NCBI RefSeq assembly: GCF_000308755.1 | Contig: NZ_BAGF01000042.1 | Span: forward strand, 1 to 64,000 | Source of the DNA: Nocardia pneumoniae NBRC 100136 | GTDB taxonomy: Bacteria > Actinomycetota > Actinomycetes > Mycobacteriales > Mycobacteriaceae | Length of the DNA stretch: 64,000 bases | Direction of reading: 5' to 3' | Shown: positions 27,123-36,309 of the stretch, in pieces | Position numbering within the stretch: position 1 is the stretch's first letter | Layout: each line of letters begins with the position of its first letter | Translations under genes and position numbers: made by a program | Notes under the pieces: generated by a model | Told to the model about the DNA's origin: nothing | The model's database searches: none | Seen by the model: only the letters and a program-made list of their open reading frames with translations

Positions 27123-29216
27123 ATGCGCAGGCCGGGATCGCTGCGGTGGGGACGGTTCGTCCACCGCAACCGCTTCCTCGTGCTGGCCGTCTTCCTGCTG
27201 TTCGTCCTGGTGTCGGGCTGGTACGGCCGCGACCTGTCCGGCCGGTTGACCCAGGAGGGCTGGTTCGACGACAGCAGCGAATCGGTCGCCGCCGCCGAAC
27301 TGGCCGACCGCACCTTCGGCCGCGACACCGACAGCGACCTGATCCTGCTCTACACCGCCCCCGCGGGCGCCACCGTCGACGACCCCGCCGTCCGCGGCCC
27401 GGTCACCGCACAACTGGCCGCGCTGCTGGCCGCCTACCCCGATCGCATCCTGAAGATCGACAGCTATTGGGACAGCCCGTTCGCCGCGCAGGCCACCGAC
27501 GCCACCCGCACCCACGCCTTCGCCAGCGTCGGATTACGCGGCTCCGGCACCGCCACCGTGGAGAACTACGCCGCCATCGAAGACCATCTCGGCGCCGGAC
27601 GCGCCGGCGGCGGGCCGGGCGGCACCACGGTGCAGCTGGCCGGGTTGCAGCCGATCGTCGAAGGCATCAACACCGGCATGCAACGCGACATCAGACGCGC
27701 CGAAATGATCGCCCTGCCGATCGTGGCGATCGGCCTGTACTTCGTATTCGGCGGCGTGATCGGGGCACTGCTGCCGGTACTCATCGGCGGCATGACGATC
27801 CTGGGCACCCAAGGCGGGCTGCGGCTGCTCACCGACCACATCGACGTCAACGTCTTCGCCTCCGCCGTCATGACACTGGTCAGCCTGGGATTGGCGATCG
27901 ACTACGGGTTGTTCACCGTCACCCGGTTCCGAGAGGAACTGGCCGCGGGCCACGACGTGGAAGAAGCCACCGCCCGCACCGTCGCGACCGCCGGACGCAC
28001 GGTGCTGTTCTCGGCGGCCATCATCGCCATCAGCCTCGGCGCGCTGTTCATTTTCCCCAACGGGGTCCTGCGCTCGGTGCCGCTGGGCGGCATCAGCTCG
28101 GTGCTGCTGGCGGCAGTGCTGTCGGTGACCGCGCTGCCCGCCGCATTGAGCATCGTCGGGCACCGCATCGACTTCCTGGGCTGGAAACGATTCTCCCGCA
28201 GCAAAACCGAAGCGCAGATCGACGGCGGATTCTTCTCCCGGCTGGCGGTGTGGGCGATGCGCCGTCCGCTGGCGGTGGCCGTGCCGATCGTGCTGGCACT
28301 GCTCGCGCTGAGCATCCCGCTGCGGCACATCGAGTTCGGCGGACTCAGCGAACGCTATCTCGCGCACGACAATCCGGCGCGGGTGGCGCAGGAACGTTTC
28401 GACGAGTTGTTCCCCAGCTTCCGCACCGAACCGCTGAAACTCGTCGTGGTCGGCGCCGACCCGCGGCAACTGAGCGACATCCGCTACGCCGCCAGCCAGA
28501 TTCCCGGCTTGACCGGGCGCTTCGAGCCCGCCGCGGCGACCAAGGACGGCATCAACGTCCTCGCCGCCGGACTGGCCGACAAACGCGACGCCGACCGGGT
28601 GATCGCCGCGTTGCGCGCCATCCCAGAGCCGCCCGGGGTGCGGGTGATGGTCGCCGGAGTGCCCGCGCTCGAGCGCGACAGCATCAACGGTCTGCTCGAC
28701 GGCCTGCCGATGCTGCTGGCGATCCTGGCGGCCGCGGCGCTGGCGCTGATGTACGCCGCGTTCGGTTCGATCGTGCTCGCGGTGAAGGCCGTCGCGATGA
28801 GCGCGCTCAGCCTCGTCTCCACCCTCGGCGTGCTGACCTGGGTGTTCGTCGAAGGCCACGGCGCGGGCCTGCTCGACTTCACACCGGGACCATTGATGTT
28901 CGCGGTCCTGGCGTTGATCGTGACGGTGGTGTTCGGACTGTCCACCGACTACGAGGTCTTCCTGCTGTCGCGGGTCTCGGAGGCGCGCGCCGCGGGCTCG
29001 TGCGCACCGGAGGCGATCCGCTACGGCATCGCCCACACCGGCGGCGTGATCACCTCCGCCGCCGCCATCCTCATCGTGGTCACCGGCGCGTTCGGGTTCT
29101 CCGATCTGGTGCTGATGAAATACATCGCCTACGGCATGATCGCGGCGCTGATCCTGGACGCCACCGTGATCCGCATGCTGCTGACCCCCGCGGTACTCAA
29201 ACTGATCTGGCGCTAG
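27123..29216 (+). CDS. MMPL/RND-family membrane transporter
   Basis: The predicted 697-residue protein has the two-halved RND layout: one helix, a large external domain, five helices, then the same again, about 12 membrane segments. The proton-relay Asp-Tyr pairs are present as LAIDYGLFTVTRF near residue 260 and LSTDYEVFLLSRV near residue 608. MMPL proteins export lipids, siderophores or drugs using the proton gradient. It lacks the long C-terminal cytoplasmic tail of MmpL3. It follows an MTB12-like lipoprotein. The cargo is unknown; a lipid product is the family default. Confidence 0.9.
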   Translation: MRRPGSLRWGRFVHRNRFLVLAVFLLFVLVSGWYGRDLSGRLTQEGWFDDSSESVAAAELADRTFGRDTDSDLILLYTAPAGATVDDPAVRGPVTAQLAALLAAYPDRILKIDSYWDSPFAAQATDATRTHAFASVGLRGSGTATVENYAAIEDHLGAGRAGGGPGGTTVQLAGLQPIVEGINTGMQRDIRRAEMIALPIVAIGLYFVFGGVIGALLPVLIGGMTILGTQGGLRLLTDHIDVNVFASAVMTLVSLGLAIDYGLFTVTRFREELAAGHDVEEATARTVATAGRTVLFSAAIIAISLGALFIFPNGVLRSVPLGGISSVLLAAVLSVTALPAALSIVGHRIDFLGWKRFSRSKTEAQIDGGFFSRLAVWAMRRPLAVAVPIVLALLALSIPLRHIEFGGLSERYLAHDNPARVAQERFDELFPSFRTEPLKLVVVGADPRQLSDIRYAASQIPGLTGRFEPAAATKDGINVLAAGLADKRDADRVIAALRAIPEPPGVRVMVAGVPALERDSINGLLDGLPMLLAILAAAALALMYAAFGSIVLAVKAVAMSALSLVSTLGVLTWVFVEGHGAGLLDFTPGPLMFAVLALIVTVVFGLSTDYEVFLLSRVSEARAAGSCAPEAIRYGIAHTGGVITSAAAILIVVTGAFGFSDLVLMKYIAYGMIAALILDATVIRMLLTPAVLKLIWR

Positions 29217-29372
29217 GGCCGCGGACTTGCCGTCCGGTGTCCGCCCTCGGCGGTGCACGCCACGTCCGGCCGACCAACGCCCGGCGTGGCCGCTACCGCC
29301 ACGCGCCCCGGACGCCGCAGAACGGGGCAGGTGGCTATCCCGGCGTCGGCCATCGGCACGGCGGCGACGCCG

Positions 29373-30194
29373 TCAGCGACGCACCGGCAGCACCAGTTGA
29401 GCACCGGTGACCGGGTGGTCGAAAACTTCCACCGGATGCTGGTAGACGCGACTGAGCAGATCGGTGGTGAGCACCTCGCGGGGCGGGCCGTCGGCGGCGA
29501 TGCGGCCGGATTCCAGCACCGCGACGCGGTCGGCGTAGGCGGCGGCGATCCCCAGGTCGTGCAGGACCACCACCACCGCCGCGCCCGCCGCGGCGCGATC
29601 GGTGGCCAACCGCAGCACCGCTTCTTGATGACCGAGATCCAGCGCCGCGGTCGGCTCGTCCAACAGCAGCGTCGCGGTGTCCTGGGCCAGCACCCGCGCC
29701 AGCGCGACCCGGGCGCGTTCACCACCCGACAGCGTCGGAAACGCCCGGGCGGCAAGGTGTTCGACGTCGGTGGCGGCCATCGCGGCGGCGATCTGTTCGT
29801 CGTCGAGCTCACGCCGCTCGGTGCGCACCCAGGGCGCGCGGCCCATCGCCACCACTTCGCGTGCCGTGAACGGGAAGCCGACGGTGTGGGTCTGCGGCAA
29901 CACCGCTCGCCGCCGCGCCATGTCCAGCGTCGACCAGTGCGCCAACGGCTGCCCGTCGAGCTCCACGATGCCTTCGCGGAGGCTCAACTCCCCGGCCAGC
30001 GCCGCCAGCAGCGTCGACTTACCGGCGCCATTGGGCCCGACAAGCGCGACGACCTGCCCCGCGACGGCTTCGAAGTCGATCCCATCGAGCACCCGCCGCG
30101 CCTGCCGATCCACACTCACCCCCGCCGCCCGCACCGTCACCGCCCCCGGCTTCGGCGCCTCCGGCATCTCATGCGCCCGCACCAACACCCTCAC
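29373..30194 (-). CDS. hmuV: Heme ABC transporter ATP-binding protein
   Basis: The predicted 273-residue ATPase starts at GTG 30194, chosen because AGGAGG (30201-30206) is six nt upstream; ATG 30167 is an internal alternative. Walker A is GPNGAGKS, the signature is LSGGERARVALARVLA and Walker B is LLLDEPTAALD. AVLPQTHTVGFPFTAREVVAMGR matches HmuV/FecE-type iron or heme importers. It lies 94 nt downstream of hmuU on the same strand. Together with hmuT it would import heme as an iron source, probably repressed by iron through an IdeR-type regulator. Confidence 0.93.
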   Translation of the reverse strand: MRVLVRAHEMPEAPKPGAVTVRAAGVSVDRQARRVLDGIDFEAVAGQVVALVGPNGAGKSTLLAALAGELSLREGIVELDGQPLAHWSTLDMARRRAVLPQTHTVGFPFTAREVVAMGRAPWVRTERRELDDEQIAAAMAATDVEHLAARAFPTLSGGERARVALARVLAQDTATLLLDEPTAALDLGHQEAVLRLATDRAAAGAAVVVVLHDLGIAAAYADRVAVLESGRIAADGPPREVLTTDLLSRVYQHPVEVFDHPVTGAQLVLPVRR

Positions 30195-30288
30195 CCCGGT
30201 CCTCCTGATCCCCGTCCAGCGGCACACCATGAAGAGGGTCTGTCGACGTTCGCCGCAGCCATGTGCCGTTCGGCGAAGCCCGCCGGGA

Positions 30289-31374
30289 TCATGCCCAGCC
30301 TCCGGAGCGGGCTCGGGTGCGGCGCAGCAGCCAGAAGAAGACGGGGCCGCCGATGAGGGAGGTGAGCATGCCCAGCGGCAGGTCTGCGTTGTCGACCAGG
30401 GAGCGGGCGCAGACATCGGCCGCCAGCAGCACGACCGCGCCGACGATGGCGCTGAGCGGGATGAGGACGCGGTGGGCGGGGCCGACCAGCATCCGCACCA
30501 GGTGCGGGACGATGAGCCCGACGAACAGGATGATGCCGGTGAACGCGACACCGGCGGTGGCCAGTACCGCGACGACGACGATCACATTGCGCCGCAGCCG
30601 CTCCACGTCGACGCCGAGATGACGGGCGGCGGACTCACCGAGCGCCAGCAGATCCAGCCGCGGCGCCAGCAGCACCGCCGCGGCCACGCCCACCGCGGTC
30701 AGCGGCGCGACCACGCCCACCGATTCCCAGCTGGCGCCGTTGAGTGACCCCAGCTGCCAGAACACGATCTGGTCGCGGGCGGCCGGAGACGCCACGAACA
30801 GCAGCAGCGCGATCACCCCGCCCGCGAACGCGTTGATCGCGACACCGGTGAGCACCAGCGTGACGACCTCGGTGCGTCCATTCGCGCGCGCCAGCACATA
30901 CACCAGCAGCGTGGTCGCCAACCCCGAGACGAACGCCGCCGCGGCCACCGACCACGCCGCCACGAACGCACCACCCACCACGATCACCGTGCCCGCCCCG
31001 ACCGCGGCGCCCGCCGACACCCCGATCACACCGGGTTCGGCCAGCGGATTGGCGAACACCCCCTGCAACAACGCACCCGCGGTCGCCAGCGCCGCACCGA
31101 CCAGCATCGCCAGCACCACCCGCGGAAACCGCACCTGCCACAACGTCACCTCCCCGGAGGGATGCGCGGGCACCGGACCCAGCTCCAGCCCGATCCGGCG
31201 CAGCACACTGCCCGCCACCTCGGCCGGGGTGGTCGGCACCTGCCCGATCGCCGCCGACGCCACCGCCAGCGCCACCAACCCCGCCACCGCGACCACGAAC
31301 ACCAGCAGCACCCGCGAACGGCTCCGTGACTTCGGCGCGGGAGAAACCGGTCGCGCCGCTGTCGTAGCGCTCAT
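30289..31374 (-). CDS. hmuU: Heme ABC transporter permease
   Basis: The predicted 361-residue FecCD/BtuC-type permease has about nine or ten membrane helices. The family motifs are RFPRVVLAMLVGAALATAGALLQ, NPLAEPGVIGVSAGAA and GLIVPHLVRMLVGPAHR, the last being the loop that contacts the ATPase. ATG 31374 overlaps the hmuT stop (ATGA). It forms the membrane channel of the heme importer with HmuV. The substrate call depends on the operon and on HmuT. Confidence 0.93.
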   Translation of the reverse strand: MSATTAARPVSPAPKSRSRSRVLLVFVVAVAGLVALAVASAAIGQVPTTPAEVAGSVLRRIGLELGPVPAHPSGEVTLWQVRFPRVVLAMLVGAALATAGALLQGVFANPLAEPGVIGVSAGAAVGAGTVIVVGGAFVAAWSVAAAAFVSGLATTLLVYVLARANGRTEVVTLVLTGVAINAFAGGVIALLLFVASPAARDQIVFWQLGSLNGASWESVGVVAPLTAVGVAAAVLLAPRLDLLALGESAARHLGVDVERLRRNVIVVVAVLATAGVAFTGIILFVGLIVPHLVRMLVGPAHRVLIPLSAIVGAVVLLAADVCARSLVDNADLPLGMLTSLIGGPVFFWLLRRTRARSGGWA

Positions 31375-32414
31375 GCGTGCCCGGTGCCGTACACCGCCGC
31401 GCTCAGCGCCGCGATCACCCGGCCGGTGTTGGGCCCGAAACTCAACAGCACCGCATCGGACATGTCCACCACGCGCCGGTCCCGCCCAGCCGGGGTCTGC
31501 GCGATGCCGGGCACCTTCTGCAGCCCATCGACCCCGCCGACGGACTTCAGCCCGTCCGACATCACCAGCAGCACATCCGGCGCGGCGCCGATCATCGCCT
31601 CGCTGGTGATCGCGGTGAACGGCTCCTTCAGCCCGGCCGCCGTGCCCGCGTCCCGCGCGCCCAGCGCCGCGATCAACGCGTCCGCGCCCGACCCAGGCCC
31701 AGCGAGCATCGTGATGGCCGTGGAACGCAGATACAGGAACGCGATGGTCAGCGGCGGATCCTGGGCGGGCACGGCGGCGCTGGCGGCGGCGATCTCGTCG
31801 CGAGTGCGCTGCGCCAGCGCCTGCCCCCGCTCCGGCACACCGAGCGCGCCCGCGACCGCCTCGATCTGCGGCACCACCCCGTCCATCGTGCGCTGCGGAT
31901 CGAAGTACACGACCGTCACACCGGCCGCGCGCAACTGCTCCCGCACCGCGGGCGCGGCGCTGGTGGTGTCGGTCAGGAACACCGAAGGCCGCAGCGCCAG
32001 CACCGATTCCACGTTCAGCGACCCGTTGCCGCCCGCCACGTTCGGCACCTCCCGCACCGCGGGAAACGCCGCCGAGGTACTGCGCCCCACCAGCTTGGGC
32101 CCCAACCCGAGCGCGTAGACGATCTGGGCGAGGGTGCCGTAGCGATCCACGGCGATGATGCGGCTGGCGTCGGTGACGGTGACCTCGCCGCCGTCGAACG
32201 AACGCACCGTCACCGGCAGCGTCGGCGTCGGCTCCGGACCGATCGGCACCGGGTCCAGATCGGTGAGGGTCGCTGTCGCGGGCCCGTGCCCGCCGTGCGA
32301 GGCCGCGCCGTCGGCGCCGCACGCGACCGACCCGGCCAGCAGGGCCGCCGCGAGCAGAGCGAGGACGGCACGCCACCCGGCTCGGACTCGCTTCCCCTGC
32401 CGCCCCGCGGTCAC
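31371..32414 (-). CDS. hmuT: Heme-binding lipoprotein/periplasmic-type protein
   Basis: About 347 residues from GTG 32414. A hydrophobic signal (AVLALLAAALLAGSVACG) lies near the N-terminus with a weak lipobox. The mature part has the class III binding-protein pattern: RIIAVDRYGTLAQIVYALGLG, LVGRSTSAAFP, LRPSVFLTD and VVYFDPQRTMDGVVPQIEAV, close to heme- and siderophore-binding HmuT. The frame stays open 250 nt further upstream through the tandem repeats at 32428-32664, but those residues would precede the signal sequence, so a start there is unlikely. It delivers heme to HmuUV. Confidence 0.88.
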   Translation of the reverse strand: MTAGRQGKRVRAGWRAVLALLAAALLAGSVACGADGAASHGGHGPATATLTDLDPVPIGPEPTPTLPVTVRSFDGGEVTVTDASRIIAVDRYGTLAQIVYALGLGPKLVGRSTSAAFPAVREVPNVAGGNGSLNVESVLALRPSVFLTDTTSAAPAVREQLRAAGVTVVYFDPQRTMDGVVPQIEAVAGALGVPERGQALAQRTRDEIAAASAAVPAQDPPLTIAFLYLRSTAITMLAGPGSGADALIAALGARDAGTAAGLKEPFTAITSEAMIGAAPDVLLVMSDGLKSVGGVDGLQKVPGIAQTPAGRDRRVVDMSDAVLLSFGPNTGRVIAALSAAVYGTGHA

Positions 32415-32427
32415 TGCAGTGCTCGTC

Positions 32428-32664
32428 CCCGCGCCTGGCCGACGCTCGGCTGCGGCATACGCCACGCGCTGTATCGACGATTCGCTCGCTGCGCTCGCAC
32501 ATACCCGCGTCCCGCTGGCGCTCAGCTCCAGCACGAACGAGCGCTCGGCTGTGTCCACTGTTCGCTCGCTGTGCTCGCTCATGCCCGCGCCTGGCTGGCG
32601 CTCGGCTCCGGCACGAATGAGTGCTCGGCTGTGTCGTCGGTTCGCTCGCTGGCGCTCCCTCATG
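32428..32664. repeat. Three tandem imperfect copies of an approximately 78-bp repeat
   Basis: Each unit contains GCGCCTGG, then GCGCTCGGCT, a GGCACGAA-like block, CTCGGCTGTGTC and TTCGCTCGCTGYGCTCGCTCATG. Units run about 32428-32503, 32504-32582 and 32583-32664. A single related copy is at 59774-59847, so this is a dispersed family. The units are not genes, although a minus-strand frame is open through them. They separate hmuT from its likely iron box. Confidence 0.75.
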
Positions 32665-32682
32665 CAGGCAAGGCTAATCTCT
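32664..32682 (-). promoter_or_regulatory. IdeR/DtxR-like iron box
   Basis: AGGCAAGGCTAATCT matches 13 of 15 central positions of the IdeR/DmdR consensus AGGTWAGSCTWACCT. It lies between the aldo-keto reductase stop and the tandem repeats, and about 250 nt upstream of hmuT. Iron-loaded IdeR bound here would repress hmuTUV. Confidence 0.55.
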
Positions 32683-32683
32683 G

Positions 32684-33661
32684 TCACTCGGCGCGTGCAC
32701 TGACGTCGTCCAGGGCGGCCGCTATCGCGCGCGGCAGTTCCAGGGTTTCGGCGGCCAGCACGCCGGTGAGCTGCCCGATGTCGCGGGCGCCGACGATCAT
32801 GCTGGCGATACCGGGCCGCTCCCGGATCCAGGCCAGCGCGACGGCCAGCGGCGAGGTGGCCAGCCCATCGGCGGCGGTCACCAGCGCCTCGACCACCCTG
32901 GTCGCGCGGTCGTCGAGCCGGTGGCGGATCTCGGCGGCGGTCGCCTCGTCCGCGCCCCGCGAATCGGCGGGCACCCCGTCGCGATACTTGCCGGTGAGGA
33001 TGCCCCCGGCCAGCGGCGCGGTCGCGATGAGCCCGACGCCGTGATGCTGGGCGGCCGGAATGAAATCGGTTTCGGTATCCCGGGCCAGCAGCGAGTACGG
33101 GGTCTGCGCGACGCTGACGGGCGCGACCGCGGCGATGCTGGCGACCTGCCAGGCGTTGAAACCACGCACCCCGGCGTAGCGCACGCGCCCGGAGCGGACC
33201 GCGAATTCGAGGGTGGCGGCGACCTCCTCGAGCGGCGTCGCCGGGTCCCAGGCGGCGACATGCCAGATATCGAGGTAGTCGGTGCCCAGTTCGAGCAGCG
33301 TCCGATCGAGTTGGCGCAGCAGCGCGCGGCGCGAGGTGTCCACGGCCGGGCCCACCGGGTCCGGCGCGGGCACCGAAGCTCCCACCGGGGCGGCAGGCGT
33401 GGTCCGCGGCGCGACACCCGCGCAGCCGCTGAGCACCAGATCGTCGCGCGAGACCAGATCGCCGAGCAGTTCGGCCAAGATCTTTTGCGCCGCACCACCG
33501 GCATAGGCGGGGGAGGTGTCCACGAGCGTGCCACCCGCCTCGGCGAACGCCACCAACTGCCTTGCCGCTTCGTCGGTGTCGGTATGCGCACCCCAGGTGT
33601 GGGTCGCCAGTCCTATCCGGGACACTCGTAGGCCGCTGCGGCCGACCGTCCGCTGTTCCAT
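32684..33661 (-). CDS. Aldo/keto reductase
   Basis: The predicted 325-residue protein starts at ATG 33661 (GTG 33664 adjacent). It opens [20 protein letters not shown] and has the catalytic Asp and Tyr in [14 protein letters not shown], the substrate segment [15 protein letters not shown], and the NADPH-binding end [14 protein letters not shown]. The family reduces aldehydes and ketones with NADPH; many actinobacterial members are of the AKR11/YhdN type. It lies upstream of the heme genes on the same strand but is separated by repeats and a promoter-like box. Substrate unknown. Confidence 0.9.
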   Translation of the reverse strand: MEQRTVGRSGLRVSRIGLATHTWGAHTDTDEAARQLVAFAEAGGTLVDTSPAYAGGAAQKILAELLGDLVSRDDLVLSGCAGVAPRTTPAAPVGASVPAPDPVGPAVDTSRRALLRQLDRTLLELGTDYLDIWHVAAWDPATPLEEVAATLEFAVRSGRVRYAGVRGFNAWQVASIAAVAPVSVAQTPYSLLARDTETDFIPAAQHHGVGLIATAPLAGGILTGKYRDGVPADSRGADEATAAEIRHRLDDRATRVVEALVTAADGLATSPLAVALAWIRERPGIASMIVGARDIGQLTGVLAAETLELPRAIAAALDDVSARAE

Positions 33662-33927
33662 CACCGCGCCCGCGCAATCGTCACGGCGCCAAGCCTAGAG
33701 TGTGGATACGCAACTCGACGCCCACCAGCACAGTGGGTCGCACTTCCGTCGGCGGGAAACCGCCGCAACCGTTGCGATGGCGGCGGTGCAACAGCCGGGC
33801 ATGCCGAGGCGACCTCGACACTGTACTGTCGCTGCGTGATTGCGGCGGTGGTCACAGTGGCGCGACCGACCGCCGGACCCTTGCCCGGGTGGGAACAGAG
33901 ATTTCGGGCGGAAGTGGAGGCTGGTTC

Positions 33928-34872
33928 GTGGTTGGTGAGTCGATGACCTGGGTGCAGGCCTTGGTGCTGGGTCTGGTGCAGGGGCTCACGGAGTTTCTGC
34001 CGGTCTCCTCCTCGGCGCATCTGCGCATCGTGTCCTCGGTCTTCTTCGGCGACGACGCGGGCGCCTCGTTCACCGCGGTCACCCAGCTGGGCACCGAGGC
34101 CGCGGTGCTGGTGTTCTTCGCCAAGGACATCTGGCGGATCGTGTTGGCCTGGTTCGCGGGACTGCGCGAGCGAGTGACCGCGCGCGGGCGGCAGGAACTC
34201 CCCCTGCACGATCAGCCCACCACGAAGCTTCCGGTTCTCACCGCCGACCGCACCCGCGTTCTCGACGAGCGGACCCAGCGCGACCTCGACTACCGCATCG
34301 GCTGGTATGTGATCATCGCCACCATCCCGATCGGCGTGCTGGGGTTCGTCTTCAAAGATCAAATCCGCACCGGGGCACGCAATCTGTGGCTGGTGGCGTT
34401 CATGCTGATCTTCTTCGCCCTGATCATCGCCGCCGGTGAACACTTCGGACGCAAGGAGCGCCCGATCGAGCAGCTGACCACGCGCGACGGTCTGGCGATG
34501 GGGTTCGCGCAGTGCCTTGCGCTGATCCCCGGTGTCTCGCGCTCGGGCGCGACATCGACGGCCGGTCTGTTCCTGGGGCTGGAGCGTGAAGCGGCCGTAC
34601 GGTTTTCGTTCCTGCTGGCCATTCCAGCCGTGACCGCTTCGGGCCTGTTCAGCCTGCCGGACGCGTTCGAACCCGCCGGTGAGGGGCTCAATGCCAGCGG
34701 GCCGCAACTGCTGGTGGCCACGGTGCTGGCGTTCGTCGTCGGCTACGCGTCGGTGGCGTGGCTGCTGCGTTTCGTGGCGCGGCATTCGTTCTACTGGTTC
34801 GTCGGCTACCGCATCGTGCTCGGGCTGGCCATCATGGGTCTGCTGGCGGGAGGGGCGGTCTCGGCGACATGA
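33928..34872 (+). CDS. uppP: Undecaprenyl-diphosphatase (BacA family)
   Basis: The predicted 314-residue membrane protein starts at GTG 33928 with GGAG upstream; ATG 33943 also fits. It has the canonical motifs [17 protein letters not shown] and [15 protein letters not shown], which form the active site facing the outside. It recycles undecaprenyl pyrophosphate for peptidoglycan and wall-polymer synthesis. A histidine phosphatase follows 16 nt downstream, then DUF3090, SCO1664 and mshC, an order shared with mycobacteria. The divergent copy at 9773-10732 is a separate paralogue. Confidence 0.95.
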   Translation: MVGESMTWVQALVLGLVQGLTEFLPVSSSAHLRIVSSVFFGDDAGASFTAVTQLGTEAAVLVFFAKDIWRIVLAWFAGLRERVTARGRQELPLHDQPTTKLPVLTADRTRVLDERTQRDLDYRIGWYVIIATIPIGVLGFVFKDQIRTGARNLWLVAFMLIFFALIIAAGEHFGRKERPIEQLTTRDGLAMGFAQCLALIPGVSRSGATSTAGLFLGLEREAAVRFSFLLAIPAVTASGLFSLPDAFEPAGEGLNASGPQLLVATVLAFVVGYASVAWLLRFVARHSFYWFVGYRIVLGLAIMGLLAGGAVSAT

Positions 34873-34888
34873 TCGCTAGGCTGGCCGC

Positions 34889-35647
34889 ATGACGGTGATC
34901 CTGTTGCGGCACGGTGTGTCGACGTCGAACACCGCCCGCCAGCTCGCCGGCCGCAGCACCGGCGTCGGGCTCACCGAGCGCGGCGACGAGCAGGCCAGGG
35001 CCGTGGCCGAACGACTGGCCGGGCTGCCGATCGAACGGATCGTGCATTCCCCACTGCTGCGCTGCCGTCTCACGGTGGCGCCGCTGGCGGAAAAGTTCGG
35101 GCTGGAGCCGGTATTCGACGATCGGCTCGTCGAAGTCGACTACGGCGAGTGGACCGGCCGCCCGATCGCCGAGCTGCCGAGCGAACCGCTGTGGAAAGTC
35201 GTGCAGCGACATGCCTCCGGCGCGGTGTTCCCCGGCGGTGAGGGCCTGGCCCAAGTCCAGTCCCGCGCGGTAGCCGCCATCCGCGACCACGACCGCGCGC
35301 TGGCGCAGCAACACGGCCGCGACGCACTGTGGGTGGCGTGCACGCACGGCGACGTGATCAAGGCGGTGCTCGCCGACGCCCTCGGCATCCACCTCGACGG
35401 CTTCCAGCGGATCATGGTCGAACCCGCCTCGATCAGCGTCATCCGCTACACCCCGACCGCACCGTACGTGTGGCGGATGAACGACACCGGCGCCGATCTG
35501 TCCGCCCTCGCCGCCACCGGCGGGCAACCTCCTGGCGCCGCCTCGGCGGCGCCGGATGCCGCGAGCTCCGGTCCTGTCCCCGGTGGCGAGCTCGGTGGCG
35601 GCGGAAGTGCGGATAATGGGAATGCGGAGCGCCGCGATTCCTTGTAG
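34889..35647 (+). CDS. Histidine phosphatase (MSMEG_4193 family)
   Basis: The predicted 252-residue protein starts with VILLRHGVSTSN, the phosphoacceptor RHG motif of the phosphoglycerate-mutase-like family. It also has RSTGVGLTERGDEQA, then EVDYGEWTGRPI and WVACTHGDVIKAVL with the second catalytic His. The C-terminal 40 residues are Ala/Pro-rich and variable. The mycobacterial homologue at this site (Rv2135c by memory) shows acid phosphatase activity. It is the second gene after uppP. Substrate unknown. Confidence 0.88.
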   Translation: MTVILLRHGVSTSNTARQLAGRSTGVGLTERGDEQARAVAERLAGLPIERIVHSPLLRCRLTVAPLAEKFGLEPVFDDRLVEVDYGEWTGRPIAELPSEPLWKVVQRHASGAVFPGGEGLAQVQSRAVAAIRDHDRALAQQHGRDALWVACTHGDVIKAVLADALGIHLDGFQRIMVEPASISVIRYTPTAPYVWRMNDTGADLSALAATGGQPPGAASAAPDAASSGPVPGGELGGGGSADNGNAERRDSL

Positions 35648-35720
35648 ACAACCGAACGGTCGTTGTATGGAATCCCCGCGCCGCGGGTAGTCGATCAGGG
35701 TCACGTATCAGGAGGTGCAT

Positions 35721-36305
35721 GTGTCACGCGCAATCCATGTATTCCGCACCCCCGATCGTTTCGTCGCCGGGACCGTCGGTGAGCCGGGCGATCGCGCGTT
35801 CTATCTGCAGGCCGTGCAGGAACCGCGCGTGGTCAGCGTGCTGCTGGAGAAGCAGCAGGTGAAGGTGCTCGCCGACCGGATGGGTCTGCTCCTGGACGAG
35901 GTCGCCCGCCGCTTCGGCGCCGAAGTGCCGCCGCAGGCCGAGGACGTCACCGACAACGCGCCGCTGGTCACCCCGATCGACGCCGAGTTCCGGGTCGGCA
36001 CCATGGGCCTCGGCTGGGACGCCGACGCGGGCGCGGTGGTGGTCGAACTGCTGGCGATCACCGAAACCGAGGTCGACGAGTCGGTGGTGCTCGACGACAC
36101 CGAGGAGGGACCCGACGCGGTGCGGGTGTTCCTCACCCCGATCCAGGCCCGCGAATTCGCGCTGCGCTCCACCCGGGTGATCGCCGCGGGCCGTCCACCG
36201 TGCCCGCTGTGCGGCGAGCCGCTGTCGGCACGCGGCCACATGTGCGTGCGAACCAACGGATACAAACGCGGCGACATCTTCGGCGCGACCGAACTAGAGG
36301 AGTGA
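35721..36305 (+). CDS. DUF3090 family protein with zinc-ribbon end
   Basis: The predicted 194-residue protein starts at GTG 35721, five nt after AGGAGG; GTG 35715 overlaps that site and is less likely. It opens VSRAIHVFRTPDRFVAGTVG and has FYLQAVQEPRVVSVLLEKQQ, LVTPIDAEFRVGTMGLGWD and DDTEEGPDAVRVFLT, all diagnostic of DUF3090. The C-terminal CPLCGEPL...CVRTNGY supplies Cys residues for a probable zinc ribbon. It is followed 4 nt later by SCO1664. The pair is conserved across actinobacteria and of unknown biochemical role. Confidence 0.9.
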   Translation: MSRAIHVFRTPDRFVAGTVGEPGDRAFYLQAVQEPRVVSVLLEKQQVKVLADRMGLLLDEVARRFGAEVPPQAEDVTDNAPLVTPIDAEFRVGTMGLGWDADAGAVVVELLAITETEVDESVVLDDTEEGPDAVRVFLTPIQAREFALRSTRVIAAGRPPCPLCGEPLSARGHMCVRTNGYKRGDIFGATELEE

Positions 36306-36309
36306 TTCG

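Noticed and set aside
31371..33677. A 768-residue minus-strand frame fusing hmuT to upstream sequence
   Set aside because: The upper part runs across the tandem repeats and antisense to the aldo-keto reductase frame. The signal sequence of HmuT begins only near 32414.
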